In this document: piece by piece, positions 1-12,179 of the stretch
Position numbering within the stretch: the first letter of the stretch is position 1
Layout: the number at the start of each line of letters is the position of its first letter
Assembly (NCBI GenBank): GCA_030248195.1
Contig: JASAND010013601.1
Location: 1 to 64,000, forward strand
Direction: 5' to 3'
DNA from: Trissonchulus latispiculum
Lineage: Eukaryota; Nematoda; Enoplea; Enoplida; Ironidae
DNA: 64,000 bases
Notes under the pieces: model-generated
What the model saw: the letters and a program-made list of their open reading frames with translations, nothing else
What the model was told of the DNA's origin: nothing
Database searches by the model: none
Translations under genes and position numbers: made by a program

Positions 1-192
1 GAAAAATGTTTACCTGGATTATAAAATGCTGGAGGCAAGATTTTGATGCGAATATATTTTACTATTTTAAGGATGATTTTTAAGCCAAACAATTCACCGT
101 CAGTCGAAAATGACGACCCCTTTCCTTTTCAATTATTTTTAAAAATCGATAATCACTGTAATATGAGAAATCTTCTTAGTTTGTTTTTGCAG

Positions 193-327
193 CGGAAAGA
201 CTGCCGCGAGTAAAAGACGTCCCGGACGATAGTCCTCTGTCTCCTCGAAGTCCAGATAAGAGTGACATTTACGCGGAAGCCGAGACATTGGTAGAGACAG
301 CGCAGCATTCAGTAGCTGCCGAGCTAG
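193..327 (+). CDS. Internal exon of an unrecognised acidic protein (gene continues left of window)
   Basis: The exon follows a pyrimidine-rich tract and an AG at 191-192 and is followed by GTATG at 328. Only one frame is open: two leading bases complete a codon from an upstream exon, then 44 codons beginning ERLPRVKDVPDDSPLSP, and one trailing base. The trailing G pairs in phase with the exon at 1564. The peptide is rich in Ser, Pro, Asp and Glu, with an amphipathic end (SDIYAEAETLVETAQ). I do not recognise the family. The 5' end of the gene lies outside the window. Confidence 0.7.
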
Positions 328-779
328 GTATGCAACAGAGTATTTTTAAAATCTTACTATAAACTTTTTACTCTCTATTAAAATGGCAGCAGAGCGTGTA
401 TGCAACTTATATATGTATAGTGTTCGGATAGTCCATCCTTGGATCATCGGAACTTTTACTCCGAAAGACACAGGAAGCCAAGCTAATTACAAGCGCGAAC
501 AGGGCAAAATAAATATTGCCAAGAAGAGTACATACTGACTAAGAGTGTGGTAAGGGTCACATACACACTCTTTGTTATTAGCCTTGGATTGGAACATCAC
601 CTGTGTAATAAAAACTGACACCTTCAAACAACCAAGAGTTTATAATAGGAAGAGTACATATATAAGACACTCAGAGCATCCTAATGTATTAAGTTTGCAA
701 TATGCTCGAAATATTATGGCCGAAATCTCAGTGGAGGCTTCTCAGTGTGTAAACATGCTGATGCTACGCTGCTCAGAAG

Positions 780-1185
780 TAGTGTTTGAGGCCGGCCGGG
801 GTTTCACCGGCCGGACGATCGCCGGCCGGCCCGGCCGCACCCATCGGCCGGCCGGCCGGCGGCCGGTGAGCCCGTAAGATGGCCGGCCGGCCGGCTACCG
901 GCCTAGAGCAGTTTACAGTGCAGTTATTATAACTGCTAAGATATTTATTTTCGGATATTATCTTAGAAAAATAGCACAGCATAACATAAAAAATTAGCAA
1001 AACTAGATTTGGAGTCCATTTTAAGCTTAGTTGCTCTATTTTGTAAATTTCTGATTGGTGATTTCTATCCCAGCCGGCGCCGGCCGGTCGGCCGTTAGCC
1101 GGACGGCCTCACCGGCCGCCGGCCGGCGAGCAAAAGTCGTCGGCCGGTGGCCGGCCGCCGGCCGGCCGGGCCGGCCTCAAACACT
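780..1185. mobile_element. hAT-like MITE with GGCCGG-rich arms
   Basis: The ends are inverted repeats: TAGTGTTTGAGGCCGGCC on the left and its complement (CAGTGTTTGAGGCCGGCC) on the right. Both arms are packed with GGCCGG and GCCGGC for about 110 bp around an A+T-rich core at 905-1065. The YAGTG start is typical of hAT ends. I could not find a matching 8-bp target duplication (ctcagaag versus tcggaggg), so the copy is probably old. It lies in an intron. Confidence 0.6.
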
Positions 1186-1563
1186 GTCGGAGGGAGTTTC
1201 AACACGTAAACATAGAGTGAAAGAGCGCAATTGTGTAGTGGGTACTCAATTCAGTTATGGTGGTTAGATACTAGCTACTCAGTTGTGGGGACACCTTATT
1301 GTGCAGACGAAGTCTATAAGGTTGTCACACACACTTCTTGTACGTTTATTACTAATACTTGGGTATTTTAAAATTAGGTTTCTGCGAGTGGAGAAGCACA
1401 GCATCAAAGAAGCATATAAATAAATTAACACTTGTTCAACTGAGCATCTGAGCTCAGTTAAAAATACGGATGCTTTTTTTACAAAGAAACAAAAATCAAT
1501 AGCTTAATAATATATATCACGACATGACTACTACTCAACCGTTTGTTTTCTCTCCGTATTTAG

Positions 1564-1710
1564 GCATGCCTGCTGACATAGAATCAGAAAATCATGACTC
1601 TGGCCTGACATCTCCTCAGACTGCCGAAAAAGTTGACTCAGTTCTGGAGAAATTGGAAGACGCTGCCAGTTCCGCGCTCAAATCAATCGGTGATACTGCT
1701 GAAAATATTG
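1564..1710 (+). CDS. Internal exon of the same unrecognised protein
   Basis: The acceptor AG is at 1562-1563 after a TC-rich tract and the donor is GTAAGG at 1711. Joined to the exon ending at 327, the split codon is G|GC (Gly) and the frame stays open for 49 codons. The peptide begins MPADIESENHDSG and contains a predicted amphipathic helix (KVDSVLEKLEDAASSALKSI). Both ends are phase 1, matching the preceding and following exons, which is the main support for the gene model. Confidence 0.75.
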
Positions 1711-2244
1711 GTAAGGTGATTGCTAGAGGGTGCTTCTGTTTGTCTGCTGTTACAGAGGCAGTTAGTATTATAACAGTATCATGTTAGGTATCCGTTAAAA
1801 CGCACACCAATGTTGCGGTAGTCCTGCCTAGGCCAGCTGACACTAACAAGGTACAGACAATTCCTGAAATGCGATGAACACGAAATTTGGCATTCAAAGT
1901 AAAATGGTCGTTCCTTATGCCCTGCCATGCACGCATGGACCTGTACAATTAAGTTTGAAATTATGGCAAGGAAGGTCCGCGAATAGACGAACCGTCACAG
2001 TTCAGTTATGTGAAAAGAACGGCTAATATCACACACATTTACGCATTATCGAGCGAAAAACATGCCTAAATGGGAGGTCAAATTAAACTTATCTTTGTGA
2101 AATGCAATCTGGGGATATCTTTACTGTGCAGTTTTGCAGTTTTTTAATAAAAATCGTGTTTTTGGGGCTTTTCTAACCGAAATACTAAAGACACTACAGT
2201 GAAACTGCAATCTTGACCTCTGATTCTTGAGCCGCCGAATCATA

Positions 2245-2310
2245 TGTGTATATAATATATATAATATATATATATAATATATATATATATAATATATATA
2301 ATATATATAA
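2245..2310. repeat. AT microsatellite
   Basis: A run of TATATA/ATATAT with periodic AATATA interruptions, in the second intron of the plus-strand gene. Confidence 0.85.
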
Positions 2311-2515
2311 TGGCGGAATTTTGAGACAACTTGTAGACATCAACGGATGAAAATTCTGGCAACCCCAACAACTCCTGGTCCATCAGAGTAAATATCCGCT
2401 GCTCTCAAACGACGTGTTGCATAAAGTAATCCCACCTGTCTAACAAGGATTTATAGAACACTACGAAGGCAACAAATCGATTGAAGACTGCAATGCCATC
2501 GAGCGGGCTGGCACT

Positions 2516-3325
2516 ACGGTTGTATTGATGCGGCCTCAAAAGTTTTGATTTGATTCAGTTCGATTTTCGCTTCTGAAAAATCATCAGATTTGATTCAGTT
2601 CGATTTTTTCAATTTAAAAGACTTTTGATTTTGATGCAGTTTTTACCAAAACTGAATTTTGATGCGACTTTTGATTTTTCAAATTTGCGTTCCAATTTTA
2701 CATATATAATTTAAACCAACCTAATTCATAATCACAAGAGGTTGTTGTAGTGAGAACATAACAATTTCAGGACTTGTTTTGAGAACATAAAAAATGAAAT
2801 CCTAGCATGCTAATCTTGATCAAAGTTAAAGCTAATGTAAAAATAATGATCTACGTCTCTCGAAAAGCAAAAGGCTACACTAATCAGTAACCTGTTCTAG
2901 TAAATGCCTGCCAACGCAATCTTCCAAACTAAAAATCCCTTAAGATTTTGCTGGTATCTCTGCCGTGAGCTCTGCCATAATGAAGAGCACGAACAAACCT
3001 TTACTGCACATAATAATAGGTTCAACAGTACTCGAAAAGATGCATTGAAAAGTATGTTTCATATATAGTGCATATGAGACTAAGTGACAATTTTTAGCAT
3101 ATATATATTCTGCTGAATCAAATTTGTGAATCAAAATCGCATCAAAATCAAAATTATTGATTCATGGATAAAAGCTTTGATTTGATTCAGTTCGACTTTG
3201 GCTTCTGAAAATTCAGTTAGATTTGATTCAGTTCGATTTTCTGTGAAAAATTAAATTTGATTCAGTTGGATTAATCAAAAATCGCATCAAAACTCTTTTG
3301 ATTCGATTCGGATCAAAACAACCGT
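2516..3325. mobile_element. DNA element with ACGGTTG ends and TTTGATTTGATTC subterminal repeats, copy 1
   Basis: The ends are ACGGTTGTATTGATGC and its inverted counterpart (ACGGTTGTTTTGAT). The element is flanked by an exact 10-bp direct repeat, ggctggcact, at 2506-2515 and 3326-3335. Both subterminal regions repeat variants of TTTGATTTGATTCAGTTCGA. No ORF. A second copy in the same orientation lies at 58993-59881. Confidence 0.75.
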
Positions 3326-3576
3326 GGCTGGCACTAAGCCACAGCTCTTCGTGTCACCAAGAGTTAGATGAAAGAATAACAGCAGGAATGTTTTATACTA
3401 CATTTATTAAACATGCTAGGTATAATGCGTTCGTTAACTCGGGGCACCTCTTCCAACCAACAGTCAGTGGGAGCTTTCTCACAAGTGTGAAGACGACAAC
3501 AAACGGGATAGACTAGTTTGCTAGAATATTTGGAATATAATTGTAGGTTCCTCTATCTTATCTCGATTCGACACAG

Positions 3577-3935
3577 ACAATGGCGAAAAGGAGAACTCGA
3601 AACCTGACAGTCCAACAGCCGAAACCAAGGAAGAGCGAAACATCGTTTCTCCAGATCATGTTCACATCAAGGATGCGGATCAGCCACCCCTAGAAGCTCA
3701 CCAAGAAATGTTTGTGGTGGAAGAAGAGGCTCGAATGAATCTAGACGCGGCCGCAGTGGATCCCAAGCTGGCGAATTCAGCGTCAATTCAGGACGCTGCC
3801 TTAGTTCAGAGCGTATCAGTGATCGAAGGACGTTCGGAATCCTGCCACGGTGATCCGGAAAATCCCGAACCCAGCAAACCAGGGGATCTCTCCTCGCCTG
3901 ATGACAAAAGTTCATCCAGCGCGTCTACTTTGTAG
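3577..3935 (+). CDS. Terminal exon of the same unrecognised acidic protein
   Basis: The acceptor AG is at 3575-3576; the split codon with the exon ending at 1710 reads G|AC (Asp). The frame then runs to a TAG at 3933-3935, giving a C-terminal region of about 119 residues. The sequence is strongly acidic and Ser/Pro-rich (for example FVVEEEARMNLDAAAVD, ending SSSSASTL), has no membrane segment or catalytic motif I can see, and looks intrinsically disordered. Together the three exons give about 212 residues. Two introns of about 1.2 and 1.9 kb contain a hAT-like element and a TTTGATTTGATTC-type element. An obvious AATAAA was not seen in the first 200 bases after the stop. Confidence 0.75.
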
Positions 3936-4228
3936 CAAACTATTCATGAGTGACGGCATTTTCCTCTTAAAAATATGTGTTAGCTAGCTAGTCTTCTTGT
4001 TATTTCTCATATTATGAAATATCGCCAGTTTACTACATACATGAATTAAGAATTGGAGTAGACTGTAAACGCGACATCGACAAGTAAGGCAATGATCTCT
4101 GTCTCTGTACTATTAACGACAAGGGTTTTAGCCATTGTCAAAGCATCTTACCAAGAGATCTTACATTGTTGTAGTGATTTCACTCACTGAAACTGAAACT
4201 GAAACTATTTTCAGAAGAGACCTGAAAC

Positions 4229-5416
4229 CAGAGTTGACGAATGGGATTTTTTTCGAAAGGTCATCCCAACCCATACCACTCAAAAATTTTTCATTCCATC
4301 CCATCCCATCCCACTTGTTTGGGGAAAATGAAATATAATCCCATATTATCCTAGATTGGCTGAAACTTGAATACAAATTCAGATAACTATTTATAAGTCC
4401 AGAATCGCTTCATTTAACGAATACAATGTATAACGCCATTCAACGTGTAATTAATACTATGCATTTATGCACTGTTGATTAGTTTCTTTCGAAAAATCTC
4501 AACAGCCAAGCATATTAGAGGGTTGACTAATGAGGAATTGACGAAACTCTTATCAAACTTTTATCAAATTTTCAAATTTGTTCAGAGTTAACTTTTCACT
4601 CTGTGGTTAGTGCGGTCAGGCGAATTTCCTGCGGGCTACGGACGTGGTCGCGGACACCGAACGTGCCGGAGCCATTCAAAAATGTGTCCTCCGCGAACTC
4701 TGGGCGGTGCATCATTTACGCTTTCCCCCAGTCTTAACTTTTGACTTTTTTGGCCAATGACTTTGAAATTTTACATGGGTGAATACTGGAGGCTGATGAA
4801 TTAAAAAATTATAAAATGTAAAAAATTAAAAAAGGGGAATCGAAAAATTTTTGAAAAACGTTTTGCTGAAAACTTGCGCACACGGGTTTTCCGAAATGCG
4901 TATTTCGATTCAGCTTTTCGTAGCTCAGTATAACTGTACAAGCTACAATTTTAGCTTTAACTTTATACTTTTAGCAACACTGAGCTAACGAAAAGCTGAA
5001 TCGAAAAACGGTTTTCAGATTTGTGCTCAGTGCCCTGAAAACCTCTGGGAAAGCGCAAAAGATTCTAGGCGATTAGCCGATAGCCGAATATTTACCATTA
5101 AGGCAAAATAGGCAGATATTCGGATATGAATTATGAAATAATAATCCAGTGACCATCTCTTACAGTTGTTGGATACCTGTTGTACAGCCTGTGAATAGCT
5201 TCAGTTTCAGTGACTGAAACATCACTGCCAGCTGTGAGCTCTGAAGCATCTGGAAATTTTTATAATTTTGAAGCAATTATCAAAAGTTAACATTCAAAAT
5301 GCAAATTTTGGTATTCCACTGTAAAAGTGGATTTAGTCCCAAGTAATCCCACCATCCCATATGGGACCAGATCTGAATCCCATCCCATCCCATGAGATTC
5401 CCATTCGTCAACACTG
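4229..5416. mobile_element. hAT-like element with CATCCC subterminal repeats
   Basis: The terminal inverted repeats read CAGAGTTGACGAATGGGA and, at the right end, CAGTGTTGACGAATGGGA. They are flanked by an exact 8-bp target duplication, cctgaaac, at 4221-4228 and 5417-5424. Next to each end are repeats of CATCCCATCCC. The interior holds a fold-back element (about 4730-5060) of the GCTGAATCGAAAAACGG family. No coding capacity; non-autonomous. Confidence 0.88.
4730..5060. mobile_element. Fold-back element of the GCTGAATCGAAAAACGG family, copy nested in the hAT-like element
   Basis: An imperfect palindrome: the left arm has GATTCAGCTTTTCGTAGCTCAG and the right arm CTGAGCTAACGAAAAGCTGAATC, around an A+T-rich centre near 4945. 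Related copies lie at about 7150, 18640, 61740, 61858 and 63140. The flanking phrase (cagtgccctgaaaac) recurs in all of them. Confidence 0.65.
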
Positions 5417-6014
5417 CCTGAAACTAAAACTAAAACTGAAACTTTCTTAGTCTGCCGACTGAAACTCGAACTGAATCTAGTTTCAGTCTTTCCTTAAAAC
5501 TTGAAATTTTGAAGGTTTTGAGCTTTGATTCTATTAATATCACTGCAGGAGAGACTGAATAAACATCAAATTCTACTTTATGTTAACTCTGAAAGCTTTA
5601 AACCGCTTTTTCAAGTGAACTGAAATTTAATCTGAAACTGAAACCAAAATTGGATACTGAAACAACACTACATTATTGTCGGATTTATAAGAAATCGCTT
5701 GAACCCAAATAGATAATTTTATGCAGTTAAAATGGGCTAGTCCTCAGCTGCATGAAATAAGAATTATTTCTACACGACTTTCTTCCACCTCACGTTTTAC
5801 TATTTTCGAAAATGCCTATTTGTCAAAACATCAGCGTAGCATGTACGTATGAAGTAAGAACCCCGAGAGTTCTACTTAACAACGTGTTTACTTTTCTGTT
5901 TCGACACCTAATTTTAATTTTAACATTTACAGCATGTACATATTCAAACAAAACTGAGTTATCTCAAATACCAAGAATTTTATACAATACATACAGTCAA
6001 ATAAGACATTCCTT

Positions 6015-7079
6015 GGGTGTGGGTAAAACCCGGCCCCGGCTCCGGCCCCGGCCCCGGCGCACCTGGGTAAAACACGGCCCCGGCCCCGGCGCATGCGTTT
6101 GTTTTAGGTGGGTAAAACACGGCCCCGGCCCCGGCCCCGGCGCAGGGTAAAACCCGGCGCAATTGAACACGTGCGTACTGCGTATACATGTGTATTATGC
6201 ATGCAAATACAGAATACATTGTATTTGCGTATAACTTGTCTTACGATAATGCAAACAGTAATAATCCTTGCAACAATGGAAAAGTATATATATGCATTGT
6301 TTTGTTTTCATTATGATTTTTTCACAGTTAAGTCACGCAATTACATATTTTTCTCATACATTGCGTTTAATGAAACATTTGCATTTAATGAAATAAATGC
6401 ATAGCAAAAGTTTTGAATTTATTTTTACCATACATCACGAAGTTTTAAAATAATTTGAAGCAATATTTAGAAACAATACGTAAATAAAAAGCATTCAAGA
6501 AATTTTGCTGACATAGTTACAGCAAATAAAGAAAATGACAATAAATTTAAATTTAAATTTTAAAATTCAAAAATTATTAACTTGTAAAGTTTATATGGGG
6601 GGATTAGGGCATACCAAAATTTTCCGGTTCTCCTTAGAATTTTGGAAAACGTAAAACTTAAATTTTTTAAACCTTAGGAATGTCTTAGGAATTAATAATA
6701 TTGAATAATTTTAAACTTTTTAATCGGTTCTTAAAAAATGTATATACCTCTTATCATTTCAAAATTATTTACTTTCATAAGTACAAACCATGAATTAATA
6801 CAAAATGGCTAGAAAAGGTTGCGTAACACACTGTAAAGTATAAAACTCAACTCATAAACTACGCCTTAAATCTTTTACACATATGCGTAATTGCACATAC
6901 ATCTCTGTTATACTACATAAGAATTTACACTGTAAGTGCGCCGGGCTAGTGCGCCTGGTTTTACCCACTTATTAAACTCTGTGTGCGCCGGACTGGGGCC
7001 GGGGCCGGGTTTTACCCATGTGCGCCGGGGCCGGGGCCGGGGCCGGGGCCGGGGCCGGAGCCGGGTTTTACCCAGACTC
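6015..7079. mobile_element. hAT-like element with CCGGCCCC subterminal arrays
   Basis: The inverted ends begin GGGTGTGGGTAAAACCCGG on the left and GAGTCTGGGTAAAACCCGG on the right. An exact 8-bp duplication, cattcctt, flanks the element at 6007-6014 and 7080-7087. Several (CCGGCCCCGG)n tracts, each preceded by GGGTAAAA, sit within 150 bp of each end. The interior is A+T-rich and non-coding. Translations through the G+C arrays are only simple Gly/Pro/Arg repeats. The elements at 23119 and 62698 share the ends. Confidence 0.88.
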
Positions 7080-7149
7080 CATTCCTTAGACTTCGTAATA
7101 TACGAAATAAATAAATCCACGCACAACAAACAAAAGCATACTTACAAAC

Positions 7150-7742
7150 AATGGTTCTTTTCAGGATAACCGACCCCAGGCCCAGATTCCGCAAAACTTG
7201 ATCAAATGAAAATTTGGTATGGGTATGTTTTCGACCACGCTGAGTTAAAATATCGCAAAATTTTTCGATTTCGCGAAATTCGATTTTTTTCGATTCGTAA
7301 GGGGAGACCAAGGGGAACCGAAAAATTTTTTTCTTCGATTTTGCTGAAAGTTGTATTTAGGGGTTTTCGAGGTCGCAGAATACGAATCTGAAATCCGTTT
7401 TTCGATTCAGCATTTCGTTAGCTCAATGTAAGCTAAAGTTGTAAGCTTAAGATGTAAGCTTATACTGAGCTAACAAAAAGCTGAATCCAAAAACTAACTT
7501 CAGATTCTTGTTCTGCGACCTCGAAAACCCCTGAATACAACTTTTCAGCAAAATCGAAAACAAAAATTTTGGTTTCCCTTGGTCCCTTACGAAACGAAAA
7601 AAAAATCGAATTTCGCGAAATCGAAAAATTTTTCGATATTTGAAGTCAGCGTGGTCGAAAACATACCCATACCAAATTTCAGCTCATTTGATCAAGTTTT
7701 GCGGAATCTGGGCCTGGGGTGGGTTATCCTGAAAAGATCCCA
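7150..7742. mobile_element. Fold-back element of the GCTGAATCG family, near-complete copy
   Basis: The outer arms are inverted: the left has ggataaccgaccccaggccc and the right gggcctggggtgggttatcc, centred near 7445. Arms of about 290 bp match with many small differences. Inner motifs include CGTTAGCTCA and TGAGCTAAC flanking GTAAGCTTA. No ORF survives across it. Confidence 0.75.
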
Positions 7743-8269
7743 AACAATTATATACGCGCCAGTGTTTAGGAAGGGCGCACTTTTCGGCCCCCTTTTCAAT
7801 TTTCGCTGCCCCTGCATGAATAACCCCACTTTTAGGCAACCGCCCGCCCACCGTCTTTTCGTTTCAAGGTTAAATTTCCATAAAATTTAACCACATACGA
7901 ATATCTTAGTTCATTTGAACTCCAAAAATAACTTCATACGAAATAAAACTCCAAAAATAACTTCATACGAAATAAGTTGTCTGAAACAACTTAAAAATAC
8001 ACCTCCCCCCGGGCTAATACAGAAATCCACATATCCGTCAACAATATTTATCAATCGTTCTTCGCAATTAGGTAATTGATAGCATGACAGGAGATTTTTG
8101 ATATGCTCAAACTAAATAAAATACAAACCGTTGTTAATACAAACAGAATCAAGCAGGCAATCATCCAACCGATAGCAAAATTTCAGGGTTGTGTTGCAAT
8201 TTTAAAAAAAATAAAAATTAAAACTCCTGAGTTAAAATTCTTGAAAGAATCGTTATAATGATGACCCCT

Positions 8270-8420
8270 GCAGAATATCGTCACCTCGGCTACGGGGACA
8301 TAAGATCTCAGTGCTCATATTGCCTTCCCGAAGTAGTAGGCCGATCAGTTAAGAATAGATAGCTGGATATTTGTTTAACGGGTTTGAACAAATGGATGTC
8401 CCGGACTCCCGATAATAAAC
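8270..8420 (-). mobile_element. Degraded SINE body fragment
   Basis: It shares the ordered motifs ccttcccg..., ccgatca.ttaagaat.gatag with the SINE body at 9055-9110, without the tRNA-like head. Confidence 0.45.
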
Positions 8421-8879
8421 TAAATCAACTCACATGTAAATAAAAATGTTTTGAAGGTTCTAAGCAAATCTATTTACTTTGTGCTTAGGACGTCTCAGCT
8501 ATCCATTTTTAATAGTTCGGTAAAAGATGACATTTGAGAAGGTGAAAGACAGAAGCATTGCAGATCATCCATCAAACTGAGCAGCAGAACTATCCGTCAC
8601 AATCATCATCCGCAGTGGCTCAAGGTTAATGAAACTGAGAATGAGCACCCATCGTTACCACAGACCCATGTACTAGTGAGAGACTTCTACAGGAGGAACC
8701 TTAGTTTGCATTATCCCAGGAAGTAGTTTCTTAATCAGAATAAGATGCATAAAAAGACATTTTTAAGGATAAAAATTCCATAGCAGTGTTGCACAGCTAA
8801 ATTTGACCTTGACAAAAACGAGTATAAATATGACGTAAACGCCTCTTAAAATTTCGGAAAATTGATTAATTTAAAAAGT

Positions 8880-9250
8880 TAAAAGAAAGGTACAGGTTGC
8901 CCCTGGAGAAGTCTCCCACACTTGCAGGGTATGAGGTGACGGTGCTCATCCCCGATTTCATTGTCCTTGAGCTAGGAGTGTCACCTCTAATAATGACCAC
9001 AACCGTGGAGGAGGGGTCAGCTCCTCAAAGCAGATTCCCTACAGTCTCCTGTTACCTTCCCGCACTCGTGGTGCCCATTTACCGATCAATTAAGGATGGA
9101 TAGTTGGGTTGGCTACAGCAAACGGGAAACCGATATGTGCTTAGCCCTTGCTCAAGGGGATTTGTGAAAGCCTTGTGGCAGCGAGGATTAGCACCTCGGA
9201 CTATTGGATCCAAAGTCGAACGCCTTCACCACTCGGCCATCACGGCCCAA
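8880..9250 (-). mobile_element. tRNA-derived SINE
   Basis: On the minus strand the head (9245 down to 9176) reads GATGGCCGAGTGGTGAAGG, a box-A-like D-arm, then a tRNA-like anticodon arm and a T-arm with a perfect 5-bp stem (CGAGG/CCTCG) around the loop TGCTAAT. The acceptor stem does not pair well, so this is not a working tRNA. The body continues to about 8880 with a T/A-rich tail. A diverged piece of the same body lies at 8270-8420. Confidence 0.6.
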
Positions 9251-10320
9251 CGGATTAACTTAACCACCATATCGATGCTTTGGTTCAGTTTCAGAAGTCT
9301 GCCCTATCTTACCTATGTCAGGGAGAAAGCAGATAGTTAGCTTGAAAGTCGGTTCCCCACATGCGCCGGAGTGAGATGGTGGAGCAGATCAGGACGAGCT
9401 GAATGGAGAATTGAAAAAAAGCAGGACTGCTATGATTTCCTTGCCCAGATTTCTAGTTTGCGAGCTGTTAGGTCTCAACGGGGGCGAGGTGTGGTTCTAA
9501 AAAGAACAATATAAACCTGAATTCTGCTTATTCCAGTTGCTAGTTAGTCAAGAGATTAGGACTGAACTATATATTACAGATATATACGTATATACAATGT
9601 ATCGACAGTGAAAGAAAACGTTATAACAAAACGTAACGTAATCACAAGCATGGCAAAAGTGACAATTACAAATAAGATATGTCCACAGCAGAGTTACAGA
9701 ATAAAAAGCATCTGCTACAAGGCTTTCTTACTTGCAAATTGAAACTTTTGACAAACAGAACTACTTTGAAAAATTCGACATGCAATGATACTTTGAGACT
9801 TTGCAACATTGAGAAATGTAACTTTTACACAAATTTTTAGAAGTCTTAAAAGTCCCAGGTTAAAAAGTGAGTAATTTCACAATAACATAATATATAATAC
9901 ATAAGTGAATGACAACAGTTATACTCAAGCGTGGCGCATTCTATCGAAGCTTACGGATGACCTCCCCCCAAATTAGACTTCCCGTCCAACAAATGGTCAG
10001 CCGTAAGGTTGCAGAAGAAGCGTCACGCTCATAATACATACGTATATAGTTATGCCTGTTGCCATAGTCATGCCATGTTAGTCTCGCTGTCGCTAATATA
10101 TATAAATTACGAACTGACTGTTTTAAACAGAAAATTCAGCAAATTTATTAAAACAGGCATACACAAATGGTACAGTGTATGCACTAAACAGATCAACCAT
10201 GAGTACGTACGTTGTACAAGCATTAAGGAATCCCAATCTTCTTTCAATCATAAATAATATCTACAATAAACACTTACACTGACACATTCACAATGAAATA
10301 AAACGGATTTTAGCAGACGG

Positions 10321-11088
10321 TAGAGACCTGCATGGGCCGAAATTTTGCGGCCCGCCCGGCCCGGCCCGTGAAATGTTTCGGCCCGCTCGGCCCGGCCCGC
10401 CAAATTTTTCGGCCCGCCCGGCCCGGCCCGCAAAATTTTTCATATTTTCAGAAAGTGCAAACTATCAAAACAGTTCAAATTTATATATTATTGAAAATCA
10501 GTTTTAAGTTTCTTTGTTGTAATCACAAAAATTGCGTCAATGAATTGAGCGATTTGACATTAATTTTGAGCACCAACTTTTGCAATTAACAGTTTCAATT
10601 GCTGTTTCCGAATTTTAACAGTTTGAAGTGCTTGTTCCGAATGTTTTGAACCACAGGGTTGTGCTGGAAAACATCTGAAATGATAATTTTTGAGTACCTT
10701 TTCAAGAATCAAGAAATGAGCATAAGCATACTGATTACACGGACAACATTAAAATTTGAAGGATATATCCAGCACTTATTCAGCAATTTAATCGACTATT
10801 TAATTAAGGAGAATGTAACATAATTAGTAACATTTAGGAAATGAAAATGCTGAAACTAATTCCTGAAAAGCAGTGTCAATGTATACGAAACATAATCAAG
10901 AAGCACAAAAATCTTTCAACCTAGATATTTGAGTTATTTTTCTTTACTAAAATCTCGCAAAAATAGTGGGAGCGGGACGGATATTCGGCCCGTGACCCGG
11001 CCCGGCCCGTGAACTTTGGCTGTCGGCCCGCTCGGTCCGGCCCGCGGGCCGGGCCGGGCCGGGCCGCGGGCCGTAATGCAGGCCTCGA
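10321..11088. mobile_element. hAT-like element with GGCCCG/CCCGGCC arrays
   Basis: The ends are TAGAGACCTGCATGGGCC and, inverted, TCGAGGCCTGCATTACGGCC. An exact 8-bp duplication, gcagacgg, lies at 10313-10320 and 11089-11096. Tracts of CGGCCCGCCCGGCCCGGCCC occupy about 110 bp at the left and 120 bp at the right, with an A+T-rich core. A related eroded element lies at 17718-18148. Confidence 0.88.
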
Positions 11089-11300
11089 GCAGACGGGGAA
11101 TGTGTCCCAGTTGGCAAGCACTAATCGCAGGACCACAGAAAAATGTGGATGGAGCGAAAAAACTAACCTTAGTTTATTTGTGTTTTTGCACTTTTTGTTA
11201 GAAAAACACACTTAAAAACACACCAAAATTTTGAGTTTCAGAAGCAAAATTTTATTAATTTCTTCAAAGATTTTGAACTATATATATACAGAAGACATTT

Positions 11301-11672
11301 CTGGCTTACTTCTAGGCCAAAATTTATGGGGGTGGGGCGACATAGGGGGCTCGAAGAAGCCCCCCATCGATGGGGGGGCTGCTCACCGAAAATGGGGGCA
11401 TATTTTTGACAAATTTTTAGGTTTACTGTGTAAAAATACAGCTAAAAATCGCTAAACGATAACTAACTTTAGGTGTTTTTAAGCTAAAATAGTTTAAATT
11501 TCGTTAAAAATCAGGCGAAGCTGGAAAATTTTTTGAAAATTTAGGGTAAAAATGGTAAAATTTGGCAATTTTTGGGGTTATGGGGGGGGGTTGGAATTTA
11601 TTGGGGGGCTCCTCGAATGGGGGGCCTTCTGAATTGGGGGCCCCCAACCCCCATCCAGTAGAAGTAAGCCAG
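11301..11672. mobile_element. MITE with CTGGCTTACTTCTA ends and 5-bp duplication
   Basis: The terminal inverted repeat is CTGGCTTACTTCTA, flanked by the 5-bp direct repeat cattt (11296-11300 and 11673-11677). G-runs (GGGGGGCTC, GGGGGCCC) lie just inside both ends. Related copies occur at 32260-32608 and 35841-36210. Confidence 0.7.
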
Positions 11673-12179
11673 CATTTTGGAAAGTTATGGCGAATTCGGC
11701 GCAGCTTGTATAAAAGATTTAAACGTTGCCAATTGCTATTGTTGGTTCTTAAATATTCTATAAATAAAACGACACAAAAATTCTTCAATCGGGCCCCCAC
11801 AGCTCAGAACCCTTGTGCCCTTTCAGAAAATTTTAAAAGTGATTCTTAAATCTCATTACAAGTTAGATATATAATGTTTTCTTTCATACCTAGAATGACT
11901 AAAAGTGGACAGCAAAACGCTCTGAACGAGTTAAAATAGCGAAAAATCTATTACCAAAAACACACATTTTCTTAGAAAAACACTTTTTTAGAAAAACACA
12001 CTGAAAAGTACAAATCCAATTTTGAATAAAATCCCTGGAATTACCACATCCTTCCAGACGAGTAATGAAAAGAGTAATGCCGATTGGTGGAAAATTGTTT
12101 GTCATCAAAAGGCGACTAAAGGGTGAAAGACTAAGCGAAACCTTTTATACCATCAACACAAACCAAGACCTATATACAC

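Noticed and set aside
5980..6219. Gly/Pro/Ala-rich ORFs in the CCGGCCCC arrays (also 6908-7129)
   Set aside because: Simple-sequence translations on both strands of transposon subterminal arrays.
9176..9245. tRNA gene on the minus strand
   Set aside because: D-arm and T-arm are good, but the acceptor stem does not pair and the anticodon stem has a mismatch; it continues into a repeat body, so it is called a SINE head.
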